Shown: positions 13,046 to 24,966 of the stretch, one piece after another
Layout: every line of letters starts with the position of its first letter
Numbering within the stretch: the stretch's first letter is position 1
Translations under genes and position numbers: made by a program
From: Limnoperna fortunei
Taxonomy: Eukaryota > Mollusca > Bivalvia > Mytilida > Modiolidae
NCBI GenBank assembly: GCA_944474755.1
Contig: OX104117.1
Location: forward strand, 64,037,522 to 64,101,521
Length of the DNA stretch: 64,000 bases
Reading direction: 5' to 3'
Notes under the pieces: generated by a model
The model's input: the letters and a program-made list of their open reading frames with translations, nothing else
What the model was told of the DNA's origin: nothing
Database searches by the model: none

Positions 13046-13424
13046 GGAGATATGGAGAGCGATTCCTGTCGGAGTGATGTCATTGTCAAAAGAATAGTAA
13101 ACAAAATCATCGATAATGTTTATTAACGTTTTGAAGAAGCGATGTCAATTCGTATTTAATACATATAGGGCCAAGGAAATCCAATTTCCGCACATATATT
13201 TATTGGTTAATAAGTTTATTACGAATGCATTTATAAATCTATAAAAATCTGTTGACGCGCATGGTTAATGAACATTTTGGCTTTTATGTTTTAATTAATA
13301 TTGTAATTGCAAATCTGAAGCTGAAAGGTGCATAGCTCGTTATTAAAATCGACCGCGTCAAGATAAAGGTTTGTAATAATGATAAAGAGAACAAACGGAA
13401 GTAACGAATACACCATGCCTATTG

Positions 13425-13432
13425 GTGTTTCT
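13425..13432 (+). repeat. Candidate left target-site duplication GTGTTTCT
   Basis: An 8-bp direct repeat identical to 14637-14644 and abutting the left end of the inverted-repeat element. Confidence 0.55.
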
Positions 13433-14636
13433 CATCTTCGCTAGCCTAGTGTTACGTATGAAAGGCCGTTCATGTCAAAAACGCTATAAACTAACGCGTT
13501 AACATTTAACGCGTTAAAAGTAATTTTAACGCGTTAAATGTTCTTTTAACGCGTAAAAACTACTATTAACGCGTTAAATATAACACCAAACCCAATCAAA
13601 GAAAATAATATAACATTCGACATAAACGAAATTTAAGTCGTCGAATTTTTACCCGTAAGTTGTAAATTTAGTTGGCCAGAAGTGTCATATATTTGAAATT
13701 TAACGCGATAAAAGAGCATTGAACCCGTTAAACATTATGTACTATTGATGCGATTTTAACGCGATAAAACTGAATTTAACGCGTTAAAAGTTACTTCAAC
13801 GTTTTAGCAATGATCAGAATGTATGAAAGCGATTTTAACGCGTTAAAACTGCATTTAACGTGTTAAAATTGCATTTAACGCGATAAAATTGAATTTTACG
13901 CGATAAAATTGAATTTTACGCGTTAAAAGCAATTTTAACGCGATAAAACTTATTTTAACGCATTAAAAGTGACTTTGTTTTAACAGTGATCTCAATGTAT
14001 GACAGCGATTTTAACGCGTTAAAATTAAATTTAACGCGATTAAACTAAATTTAACGCGTTAAAACTGCATTTAACGCGTTAAAATTGTATTTAACGCGAT
14101 ATAACTGAATTTAACGCGTTAAAACTAAAATTAACGCGTTAAAATCAATTTTTACGCGTTAAAAACAAATTTAGCGCGTTAAAAGTATATTAAACGTGTT
14201 AAAAGTAAACTAAAACTACTTTTAACGCGTTAAAGTTACTTTTAACGCGTTAAAGTCACTTTTAACGCGTTAGTCACTTTAAATGCGTTAAAAACAAAAT
14301 GCTAGTAGCTTTCATTAACGCGTTAAATATTTTTTATTTTAATTATGACATCCGTGGCCAGTGAAGTGTTCTTTTTTAATGCGATAAAAGTTGAATTGCA
14401 CTTACGGGATAAATTCCATCACTAATTTTATCGCGTAAAAGTTTATTTTCCACTAACGCTATAAATTATTGTATTGACGCGTTAAAACTGATTTTAACGC
14501 ATTAAAATCGATTTTAACACGTTTAATTTATACGCGTTAGTTTATAGCGTTTTTGACATGAACGGCCTTTCATAGTTACGTTCCGGGAAAGGGGGGGGGG
14601 GGGGGTGGTATCGTAACGCTTGGCTAGCGAAGATGT
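13433..14636. mobile_element. Non-autonomous inverted-repeat element filled with TTAACGCGTTAA palindromes
   Basis: The ends are inverted repeats. The left starts CATCTTCGCTAGCC (13433) and the right ends with its complement GGCTAGCGAAGATG. An inner perfect block (TATGAAAGGCCGTTCATGTC followed by AAAAACGCTATAAACTAACG; 13458 onward) is mirrored at 14530-14573. The right arm carries a 15-G run (14591-14605) that the left lacks. Between the arms lie about a dozen perfect TTAACGCGTTAA palindromes plus roughly 25 one- or two-base variants (GCGATAAA, ACGTGTT, ATGCGTT). Many are spaced ~20 bp, with a less regular stretch at 13580-13680. There is no long open frame, so any transposase would act in trans. 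The 8-bp direct repeats at the borders fit hAT-type insertion, but the superfamily is not established. Confidence 0.8.
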
Positions 14637-14644
14637 GTGTTTCT
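14637..14644 (+). repeat. Candidate right target-site duplication GTGTTTCT
   Basis: Identical to 13425-13432. The right terminus carries one extra T compared with the left, so the exact border could be off by one base. Confidence 0.55.
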
Positions 14645-15279
14645 GTGTTCGTTTAAATAAACCATACATTTATGCATTCCCACATCAAAGGTTATGACGG
14701 GAATCAGGAAATTTTACTTAATTGTGTTTAATAAAAGCTGATTGAATGAGTTTTAGAATTAATTTCTAATTTGTAAAAAAACACACAAAAACCTTACAAG
14801 TATGCAAGACAACCGCAAATCCATTCACCTAAATTTGACTTATCTTTTCTAGCTTATTTTATTAAGGTTTACCCACTGTTTCCGGTCCACACTCTTCATT
14901 GTGTTGTTCAAACAGTATCTTTACACTTGGATGAAGGCGAACTTACTTAAGCATATATAACACTTCCTTTCCAAACAAGATTTTTTATTTAACTTGATAT
15001 CATAGAGGCGTTAATTATTGATAAACGTTCATATTTATTTGATTTCTAAAGACATATTTTCCGTTTGAACGACAATACGACATTATAGATGTATTATAAT
15101 ATTCAGCTTTTGTCAAGTGAAATGCAAAAATTTAACACGCATGAATGAACAAAGAATGAAAGTAAGGAAAAATCGAAATCTACAAAATATTGATAAGAAA
15201 AAAAGGATATTCATACCTGAGATATAAAATAATCTACTAAAGTATATGGCATAATAAAAACACGATACGGTAGCGTCCA

Positions 15280-15425
15280 GGTTATGTTGGCGGAGGAATC
15301 CGGAGAAAACCCCGGACCTTCGGAGGAAAACTGGCATCTCTTGTCAATTAAAATTTAAGTCGCACATCCTGCCCACTGTGAACCCGCAACCCCAGTATTA
15401 ACAGACACGTGATTAATAACAGATT
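15280..15425 (-). repeat. tRNA-derived SINE, partial
   Basis: Contains GGAGGAATCCGGAGAAAACC, TGTCAATTAAAATTTAAGTC, CACATCCTGCCCACTGTGAACCC and the start of the head (ACACGTGATTAATAACAGA). The tail half is missing or too diverged to recognise. Confidence 0.65.
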
Positions 15426-17769
15426 ACTAAATATCTAAACCACAAACCACTCTGTCACTGAGGTTCCTCTGACTGATCTTACTTTCACTGGCAAAATCAA
15501 ACTTACGCATTGAGAATTTACTCCAATCGCAGTTCCCATTATATAACATTTTACCAGTCGTGTGTTTTAAAAAAAAAAGAGTTAGTCTATCTCCGGAAAT
15601 AAAGTTATGATGTTCCTTGAAATTACGGTACGTAATAATGCAAATGTTTATTGTCATTTTAATGGCAACCTTACAATGGGTGTTTAATTGTTGGTCTGGA
15701 AATCGTATTCCTTAAAAACATAAATGGTACACAGTACAATATACAAAGTGTAATGCATTGACATAGTTGGCAATTCAATTGTTATCATATTAATTTCAAT
15801 TGAATTATTTTTCTAATTAAAAAGATAACCTAATTGTTATTTGCATGTAAATCATTTTGGTGACACAGAAAACAAGCTATCTAAATTGAACTAAAACATT
15901 TACGATAAAAATTACGACTTTAAATCTAAAACCGAGAGGTATCGTGTCAAAAGGGTTAGCTTAGACAATTTAAAAAACCATGGTTTTAATGGCCATGTAA
16001 TGTCAGGTGTCTGTGTTTGCTTTAAGGCTCAGTTTTGTATTACACTATCGATTTGTTTAACACCTATGATGTTTTACTAGAATAAAATACGAATATGTAT
16101 TACAAGTAGAATTAGCCTGGGATGTTTACGAAGGATATGACCGCTCTCATTTAGGACAGTGTTACTTTGGCGAAAATATAGAATATACGAAGTACACGTT
16201 TGATTTTAGGATTCTTGGGTGGATCCTTAAATGCCGATTCACTTTTTCAAACATTTTAAATCTATAATTGCGAATTGCTACTATTGGTAAATTGAGGCTG
16301 AACTTCTATATTTTTTATTTTGTTGTGGCATCCAGTTCAAGTATCAAGACAGAATAACAATCCCCCCCCCGAAATGCCCCATAGCGCCTGGTCAAGTACC
16401 TGGCAAAAACTTAATCAAGTCAAGATCACGTCAAGTTGGAAGTCGAATGCACGGCTTTTTATTAATCACACAACAATGTTCTCAAATTGACACGCGGGAG
16501 ATGTGAAGATAATATTATTGTCATCTGAAATACAGTTCTTTTTCTTTTTTTCTTTTCCTACCATCCCCATTTAAAAAAAAATGGAAACGTGTTAACGGGA
16601 TAGCACTCATGTAAATTTTATTTATAGTTGTTAGTACACGACAATACGTAAATAAAACTTTTAAAACCGACTTAACCCATAGGTACAAAAAAGTAAACAA
16701 TTATAGCGAAGAAAGAAATTTTTTTTGTAGTATTCATCTTCATCCTTATAATTTATAGATATGTGACTCGACTATACGTACTTTAATTGTTATAGAAGAT
16801 TTATTTTATACTAATTCATTTCCAAACGAGGAACTACAGAGAGAGTAATGACCATATGTATGTTCTAGACAATTAATAAAAGGTGTTGTTAAATCCCAGA
16901 CAACTTTACCATAGCGATATACGTCATCATATCAAATTAATAAGTCATTTCAATCAAATATCAACTCAACAATTTATCTAAAAAACATATTTAGTCAAAT
17001 TATTTCAATATACAATGTTTAAACATATTAGAGAGGTGAGATAAAATACGCCCTTACGTCGGTCTAGCGGTTGGGCTTTTGTTGGAAGCTTTACAAAAGA
17101 CCTTTAAACAAACAAGGTATATAAATAAACCAATAGAAAGTTATGTCATTGACGGTAAAAATTCTAAAGGTTCACAAAACCATTATCAAAAGTTAGTTAT
17201 AAATTATATATTGATACAATGAATATTTTTCTCCTCAAGCAATATCTACGAAACTAGGTATTATGTTTTCGAGGGTTATCAACGATTTATTTGAGATTTC
17301 TAAACAAGGCAATCATTGTTTGTAAAACATAACGACGCAAGAGAAATGGATGGTATCCAATAGAAAATTCCGGAATAGATGCGTTTCTCGTCCAAGAAAT
17401 TTAAGACTCACTACGTCACCCCTAGCTACTTTCTCCGACACCCATTTCTACAACTTACCAACATTGACATTTTTATCTATACTTGTCCAAAAGTAATGAT
17501 CTGTAAAAATGTTTCGTTAAAGTAAAAATACTGTATAGAATTATTGTTACGGAGAATCGTGTTTGGTAGACAGTGATGCTAAAAGACATAATCACACGTA
17601 GGAGTGAGAAGTTTGGTTTTATGAGACAAAATATGTCAAAGAGTCATATCACAGTAAACAAATGTAGTCTTTTTAGTTTACAACAACAGAACCCCGCATT
17701 TTGATCGCCAAAAAAAAATTTTCTCTGAAAAAATGGTAGGTTATTGGTTAAGGGATAAAATTAACTTTA

Positions 17770-17996
17770 TTGGTTGGTTGAACTGAGTCAAACGTGCCGT
17801 TAAACAGAAATTTTTCAGCTATATAAAGGCGTCCGGCTATGGTTTGGGGAGGAACACAGACCTTCGGCAGAACTGTCAAAAAGTCTAAGTCGAGCACAAC
17901 CTGTAAGGCTCGAACCCGCAACAGCGTATATATAGTCATTCACGTGGTCAATACAATATTGCTAACTACCTTCAACATTATGCCACCGAGGCCCTA
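17770..17996 (-). repeat. tRNA-derived SINE, diverged
   Basis: The body is recognisable by GTTAAACAGAAATTTTTCAG and AAGTCTAAGTCGAGCAC. The B-box complement is CTCGAACCCGCAAC, and the head complement is TATGCCACCGAGGCCC. An internal deletion shortens the segment after AGGCGTCCGG. Confidence 0.7.
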
Positions 17997-18029
17997 AAAT
18001 GATATTGTTTGGGGGGGGGGGGGGTATCG

Positions 18030-18100
18030 TCTTTGTTCGTTTGAATGTTGTTAACGCCACTTTCGTTAATTTTGAGCTATACTATGGCATCCGAGGCCTC
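18030..18100 (-). repeat. SINE tail fragment
   Basis: Begins TTTGTTCGTTTGAATGTTG, continues TTAACGCCACTTTCG and CTATACTATGGCATCCGAGGCC, then leaves the consensus. A 14-G run at 18011-18024 precedes it. Only about 70 bp belongs to the family. Confidence 0.55.
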
Positions 18101-19319
18101 TTATAAAATGAAATAAAAATGTGGTTAAGAATCGCTGCTTTAATAATTGTGATGTCCCATTTTAGCACTAATAATCTACAATGTGTGCCCGACTTGAGAT
18201 TAAAAAACCCGACCTTTTGTTAACCTTGTCCCATTAAAAGATAACTCTGGATGATACATGTATATTCAGTCTGTTAAACCTGCACCGTTAAAGACTTATT
18301 TTCTTCTTAATTTCATCATTCATAAAACGTTATGTTTATTACAACGTTTTCTATAGTGTTGGCAGAAATCCCGAACCTTAATAAAGATATCTCAAAACGT
18401 ATTATTCAAAATAAATTGACTTATAATTCGCCCATCGAACAATAATTAAATTTTATATAGTTCTGTTAAAATTGTTTACTCAAAGATCGGAAATATTTTA
18501 AAAGGAAAATTCTGTTTAGAATTGTGCAATTAAACTTCAATTATTTATTGACAAAACTCGCGCGAATTGTATATACAGCTATTATGGTTTATTATTTAAC
18601 TTGTATTATTATGTAAAGCAGAGTCCTTGAGACTAGGAAAAACCTTGAGAAGATACTCAGAAATTGAACTTGTCATTCGGAATTACTCATAATGTCACCT
18701 TACAAGACGCCTATGAAGCATGACTCCCCTATCCTGTATATGTACACATAAACTACTTCTATTCTAAGTGTAAATTTTTCTTCTTTGATATTAGGGAAGG
18801 AGTTAAAAATATAATTTAATAAAAGCGCTTTAAAAATCACAATAACACTTTTCACATTTTTTTTTTAATTCTTGATCAATCACTGTCTATTGTGAAACAG
18901 ATGGCCATGCAGTCACATTGATATCTTCAGCGTGATTTTAACGGCGTTGCAGCCATAAGAGGTAGTTTTTGACAGGACTCTTTTTGTATTCTAATTGGAA
19001 GCAAAACATCCTTTAAAGGCTTAAAATTATATTCTAGTCTTCCTTCTATTAATTTCTAACAGTATAAAATAATATAAAGAACTCTCTATAGTACATAAGT
19101 CAAGCAAACTTGGTTTTTTTATGGAAACTTATATTGTTCGTTAGAAATAAATACCAGAAAATATTTGAAAAGATTGTTTTATCAGAGAATTCAACAAGGT
19201 TGTACAAGGGACCTGTTAGAGTCACAATCGGTTCCCGCTCTATGCTATTAAATATGATATTTGTTTCCATGTATGACATGTATATGTATAAGCTGTGTGC
19301 AATGGCAGTCTTAGAATTT

Positions 19320-19602
19320 GTTTTGTTTTGTTTTGTTCGATGTTTAACGCCACCTTTAGCAATTTTTCAGCTATATCATGGCGTCCAGTTTTTATTTTAT
19401 TTTATATTTTTTTTTGGGGGGGGGGGCGGAATACCAGAAAAAAAACCCGACCTGCGGCAGGTAAACTAGCAATCCTTGTCAATTAAGATTGGAGTCGAGT
19501 ACACCCTGCCCGCAGTGGGAATCAAACCCGCAATCTCAGTGTTGACACACCACGTTATCAGTAGTAGACTAACTACCTTAACCACTCGGCCACCGAGGCC
19601 CT
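19320..19602 (-). repeat. tRNA-derived SINE, full length
   Basis: Runs from a (TTTTG)n tail through GATGTTTAACGCCACC, CATGGCGTCCAGTTTTTATT, a T/G-rich expansion with 11 G at 19416-19426, ACCTGCGGCAGG, AGATTGGAGTCGAGTACACC, B-box complement GGAATCAAACCCGC and A-box complement CCACTCGGCCACCGAGGCCC. One of the two best copies in the window. Confidence 0.85.
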
Positions 19603-19699
19603 GTCTTGATATATATTTACATTCCATACAGTACCTCATTACGATTGTAACTACTTGTTTAGTTGGTATGTTATATATGTAATAATAAGGTTATTTCAT

Positions 19700-22600
19700 A
19701 TTTAATGGCACAATAAAATATTAATCGGCCTCGTTATCGATTTCACTAAGTGACAACAAACTATTGAAACAGAAAAATTAATAATACAGTACGAAAGTAA
19801 AACACAAGTTTATGAAAATTGTATGGAGTATTGAGTTTCAAAAATTCAATTACTGCTCAAACTTAAACCAATAACATTAACAATAGTCTGTTAAAATAGC
19901 AATTTCCTTGATAATTTTCGAAATCAATGAAATATTTTTTTTAATAATGTATTTAACTTGATACTCTTATTTCAGCTCATGATAATACAGCGAGTATCAA
20001 AATTCCGACAATGTTATATATTTTTTCGTCAATAAAAATTTTAATAACTCAATGACCAGTTAAAACGTGAAAGATGAACAAGGAGTATCATAAATACACG
20101 ATGTGACACCATTTCAATGTACTATTAGCTACTTATATATCAGTGGCAAATGATCTTCGGCTTACTCACTATGGGTAGTCCTATCCAAATGCATGTGAAA
20201 CGCGAGTCTTTTTTCGGTTTATGATTAATTACGACTTACGACATTAAAAATTACGTAACTTCTCATTAAAAATCAATTGAAGTTTCTAAAGACGCATCTT
20301 GTGTATTTAAAAGAAAAATTATATTTAAATACAAATTCGATTTTGATGTGAAAAGCATTTTCGATATTGAAATGTCTAAATATTTACAACATTAATTGTA
20401 TTAAACCGTCGGTCTGCTATTTACTGTTACACATTTTCTCTTAAGGACTCGTTTATTTTCAAACAGATCTTAACTAATACCTCTATTTTTGGCAATGAAA
20501 GTGTCAAAATTCAAGAAACCATTCGAATACACCCATCATATATTTTTTTCATATAGAAATACTAATTTCATTAGTAAATGAACATTGATACATGATTTAG
20601 AACGCATTAAGTAAAATAAATACATTGGCACAGAGCCAGAAATAATACGTTCATGAGCTTTAAAACACAATTATTTCAAAGTCGTTTATGATATATATCC
20701 AGGATAAATTCAGGTGGATTTCTATTTAAACTGCCAAAATTTATATAAAAATATACAAACTTGTAGTTTATAATTATTTAAATAAGCTTTTGAAGGAAGG
20801 TATAAACCAGTTAGAACTCTTGGCAATGCATTCCACGAAATTGACAAATTAAGTGCGAAAACCCAATAAATTAGCATTAGACATAGACAAGTCGATTCGA
20901 AAATGACATTACCTTTTTAAACTATGATATGTTAATTAATCCTGGATTGTTTGCCCCATGGTTGGTTTTATTGATTTGAATCAAAATTAAATTACATAGA
21001 TTGTTATCGGAACGTTTTATCAACTGCGAGAGAAATAACATATACTGATTTACATCTTTGGGCATATTTCTTATTAAGAATCCATTTTGCGTTAAATGTT
21101 GTGTATTCCTATATAGATTTAATAGAACTAACGTATACAATCAATCTAATTAAAATTAAATCTTTCACTAGCTACCCCTTTTCTTATTATCGCAGCGAAA
21201 ATAACAAAAAGGGGGGATGGAGCAAGTGAACGAGTGAAAGATTTAATTTTAATTAAATTGGCATAAAATGCTCTGAATTCAGGCTACCAGCGTCTTCATT
21301 ATTTTACCTAGCAGACAATCAACGGTATTCTATAGGTACGAAAAAAGATGAGTTCCAGAGATTCGGAGGTGGAACTCTCCATTTTCGACAAAGAGTTCAA
21401 TATTTAGTACTAGTATCATGCAAGTCAGGTTGTCAGGGAGTTTAAAGCACGACCCCTAAACCTCCACCTCCACGCATTCTAAAATAACAAGATCCGACTC
21501 AGTGGTTTATTATCGTTTTCAAACAAATTGGTGAATTTAAGAGGACATTATACAATTTCATATATATATAAAATTAGGGTCAGTGTTCCGTACCACCTCC
21601 TTTTCGGAAAACGTTATTGTGCATAAACGTTTACTCAATGGAGATATAGTTCTTTTCGTATTACTTTTTCGCCTTATATATTATCTGTCACCTCTTTGTA
21701 TCACCACAATTAATTTTTTACACTAATTGTACACAGGAAATTAGATCTCAGATCTCTTGGTATGGGAATTTATACCCAGTTTGTGAAAGAAAAAGTTTGT
21801 TTTTATGTAAAAATATATCACCTCTTAAAAAATATAACCAGCGTGTTCAAGAATATATGTCCGTGTGTTGTTATCCGCATTTGAACGAACATTCTATTCG
21901 TATATATGTTTATATTGACTAATATTTTATATTTAATAGTCACACAACTGACAATTGTAAAACCCCGTAATTAAATCACACTGAGAAGTGTAAAATATAA
22001 TTTTAGTGTCATATTCAATTCATCTCAAACCTCTTTTTTCACAATACACATTTTTAAATTTCAAAAACTAACAATCAAGCTTTAAATAATTTAACAAATA
22101 AAGCAAAACTTACCTGTTTAAAATTTAGTTGTAGTTATTCCAAAAAGGTTGAAAAGTTTGTAAAATTTTGTCCCTGTCCCGTTTTGTCTTTAAAACTAAA
22201 ACACGGTCGAGTTACCGTACGTTGGTAACCAAGGACGCCCCACACAGGCTTAGTCTAAATAGTCAATAGTGGTTGATTAATATCCAATGAATACCGTGTA
22301 ATATACAAGTATTTAATCCGTAGATTGTTAAATTCAAGAAGCTAATTGGGGTAAATTGTCACAATTTCTCCCCCTTTTAATTATGTTTATATAGAATATA
22401 TATTTTATTGATTTTGCATTAAACGTGCTCCGTTATAAGGGGTATAGATATTTATATGTTGTAGAAGTGTGTGTCTCCGGAAAGATTTACCAATAGATAT
22501 AATTTAAGCTATTTTAAAGATTTAAGTAAACTATTACCTATAGAATGAAATGCATTTAACCCTGACAACAATAGATCCTTTAAAAAAGGTAGAAAATTCG

Positions 22601-23090
22601 TTCTTAGTATTTAAAGATTATACGAAACACGGTTCAGTGTGCAAGGAAAATTTTCCGGGGGATTCACGAGAATTCATTAAATAAATGAATATAAATGTAA
22701 TTAAAACTAAAAATAACGCCAAAACATGTTACTTATTCAAATGACCGAATTCCTCTTCATGCATACTAACACCCATTTTTGCAATCATTTTTCAAACTTG
22801 GGATGCATAGAAGGTTATAAACTTTCCCTCCTTCTAAAATAAAAAATACTGCAAACCGATTCGATCATATGGAGCCTTAGCCCATCCTGCTATACACCTT
22901 TGATATGCAGAAGCGCTACTATAATAGAACAATTATTCTACCCCGACCCCTTTCAAAGTCGTATCCATCACCGTGTTACCCAGTGATTGTAAGCTTTTGG
23001 TAATTCGATCGTAGAACCTCTAATTGCCACGACATAAACCATTTACCCTCTTCACACGACATTAGCCATCCTTATATAACGAAATGTTTT
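19700..23090. other. AT-rich stretch without recognised genes, apart from the MITE
   Basis: No exon with splice signals and familiar sequence was found. Frames are short. The only structured element seen is the MITE at 21142-21260. Confidence 0.4.
21142..21260. mobile_element. Foldback MITE, copy A of the CAATCTAATTAAAATT family
   Basis: The arms CAATCTAATTAAAATTAAAT and ATTTAATTTTAATTAAATTG are inverted, with an inner CTACCCCTTTT...AAAAAGGGGGG pairing around a short core. Flanks GTATACAAT (21133-21141) and GCATAAAAT (21261-21269) match at 7 of 9 positions, consistent with an aged 9-bp duplication. It is too short to encode protein. Confidence 0.75.
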
Positions 23091-23094
23091 AAAC

Positions 23095-24612
23095 AATTGT
23101 AAACAAAGTAATTGGAGGCCTACACATACCCAGAGAATGTAGACGTTAATGAGGGTCGGGAGTACCTTTTTCTGGACACCGGGATTTGGCTTTTTTTTTA
23201 CAGGAATCCAAGATTTTGTTAAAATTTGACCGGGAATTCGGGATGCAAACGGAAGCGAGATCCGGGAAAGAGCACATTTTTCGCAGGGATATCAGGATAT
23301 AAAGTTACCAGAATTAAATAAAATGTCAAACTGCTGCGCTGGGATTTCGAAGACCAGTCAAGTCAAATGAAGTTAGTAAAAACCGGATTTTAAGTCACGG
23401 TCATCCTTTATTTAGAAATAATATCAATGTTCCTTTGCCAGACGAAACAACATTGAATAACAGGCAATATTGACAACATATAGACACTTTTTTATTGATT
23501 AACAAATCTGAATTTCTCGGGAATTTGGTAAAAAATGTAATTTTATGAAAAGGAATTCGAGATTTTCGAATTTTTTGATCTGGAATTCAGGATGATGACC
23601 CCTCTTCACCTCCCTCGTTAATGTCTGAATGTGTCTTTGGATGCCTATACATGTACATCCATAAATCATGTAAACGGTGTGTCACAGAAACCTACACTTC
23701 GAAAGAATAATGATGGCAGTAAAGTGTCATAGAGGCCTACATATCCCAAGAATGTAGACGGTATTGTCGGTAATGTGTCGTGGAGACCTAGACCTTTGAT
23801 GTTGATAATGAGTCATAGATGCATACACATTCAAAATATGTAGACGTTAATGTCGGTAATGGGTTATGTAGGCCTAGACATTTGATGTCGGTAATGTGTC
23901 ATAGAGGCCTACACATTTAATGTCGGTAATGTGTCGCAGATGCCTACACATTTAATGTCGGTAATGTGTCATAGAGGCCTACACACCCACAGAATATAGA
24001 CGTTAATGTCGGTAATGTGTCGCAGAGGCCTACACATCCACAGAATATAGACGTTAATGTCGGTAATGTGTCATAGAGGCCTACACATTTAATGTCGGTA
24101 ATGTGTCGCAGAGGCCTACACACCCACAGAATATAGTGTTAATAACGGTAATGTGTCGTGAAAGCCTAGACATTTAATATCGGTAATGTGTCGCAGAGGC
24201 CTACACATCCACAGAATATAGACGTTAATGTCGGTAATGTGTCATAGAGGCCTACACATTTAATGTCGGTAATGTGTCACAGAGGCCTACACACCCACAG
24301 AATATAGACGTTAATGTCGGTAATATGTCACAGAGGCCTACACATCCACAGAATATAGACGTTAATAACGGTAATGTGTCGCGAAAGCCTAGACATTTAA
24401 TATCGGTAATGTGTCATAGAGGCCTACATATCCACAGAATGTAGACGATAAAGGTCTGTAATGTGTCATGGAAGCCTAGACATTTGATGTCGATAATGTG
24501 TCAAAGAGGCTTACACATTTAATGTGGATGATGAGGAATAGAGGCCTATACATTTAATGTCGGCAATGTGTCATAGAGACCTATGTACACCCACGGAAAA
24601 CGTAGACAATAA
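23095..24612. repeat. Minisatellite of 35-60 bp units, interrupted
   Basis: Units alternate a short form (GAGGCCTACACATTTAATGT plus CGGTAATGTGTC) and a long form with CCACAGAATATAGACG. About 20 units can be followed between 23640 and 24612, and isolated units precede 23153. The array is interrupted at about 23153-23612 by unrelated sequence. The many GGTAATGTGTC copies give only short frames, so there is no coding suggestion. Confidence 0.85.
23153..23612. mobile_element. Insertion within the minisatellite
   Basis: The array stops at GACGTTAATGAG and resumes at CTCGTTAATGTCTG, with ~460 bp of different character between. Its edges are GGGTCGGGAGTACC and GATGATGACCCCTC, which are weakly inverted (GGGTC/GACCC). 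Recurrent motifs such as GGAATTCGGGATGC, GGGAATTCGGG and GGAATTCAGGATGATG inside suggest a dispersed non-coding element. No open frame or class-defining feature was seen. Confidence 0.5.
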
Positions 24613-24811
24613 TGTAGGTAATATGTCATTGATAAATCGTACATAAGGTAGCCTTCCAACATGTTCAGTGTATCTTTACACTACGAGGTGAAGGCCTGTT
24701 TGGAAATCATTGTTTTATTATCAATATGTGGGTGCAAAACTGTGTCCGTACTGTTATAACTTTAAACGCATCTCTTGACATATGAAACGTAAAAAGTACT
24801 GGTATTCAAAG

Positions 24812-24966
24812 TAAAAAAGCAACAAAAACGTAATCATGCAATATTTATGGCGAATAATACCAGTAGTATTTTGCATATCTAATAATTTAAGCTGCTTTGA
24901 TATGCAAATACTACTGCCCTTATTCCCCATTAATACTGCATGATGTACCTTTGTGTTGCTTTTTAT
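24812..24966. repeat. Long imperfect hairpin (foldback)
   Basis: The left arm (TAAAAAAGCAACAAAAACGT, ..., ACCAGTAGTATTTTGCATATC) pairs with the right arm (GATATGCAAATACTACTGC, ..., TTTGTGTTGCTTTTTA). The arms are ~65 bp with mismatches, around an ~18-base loop. It could be a decayed MITE or, if transcribed, a hairpin RNA precursor; nothing here decides between them. Confidence 0.65.

Noticed and set aside
19110..19682. Overlapping plus-strand ORFs up to 119 codons
   Set aside because: They run through a SINE copy and its poly-G expansion.
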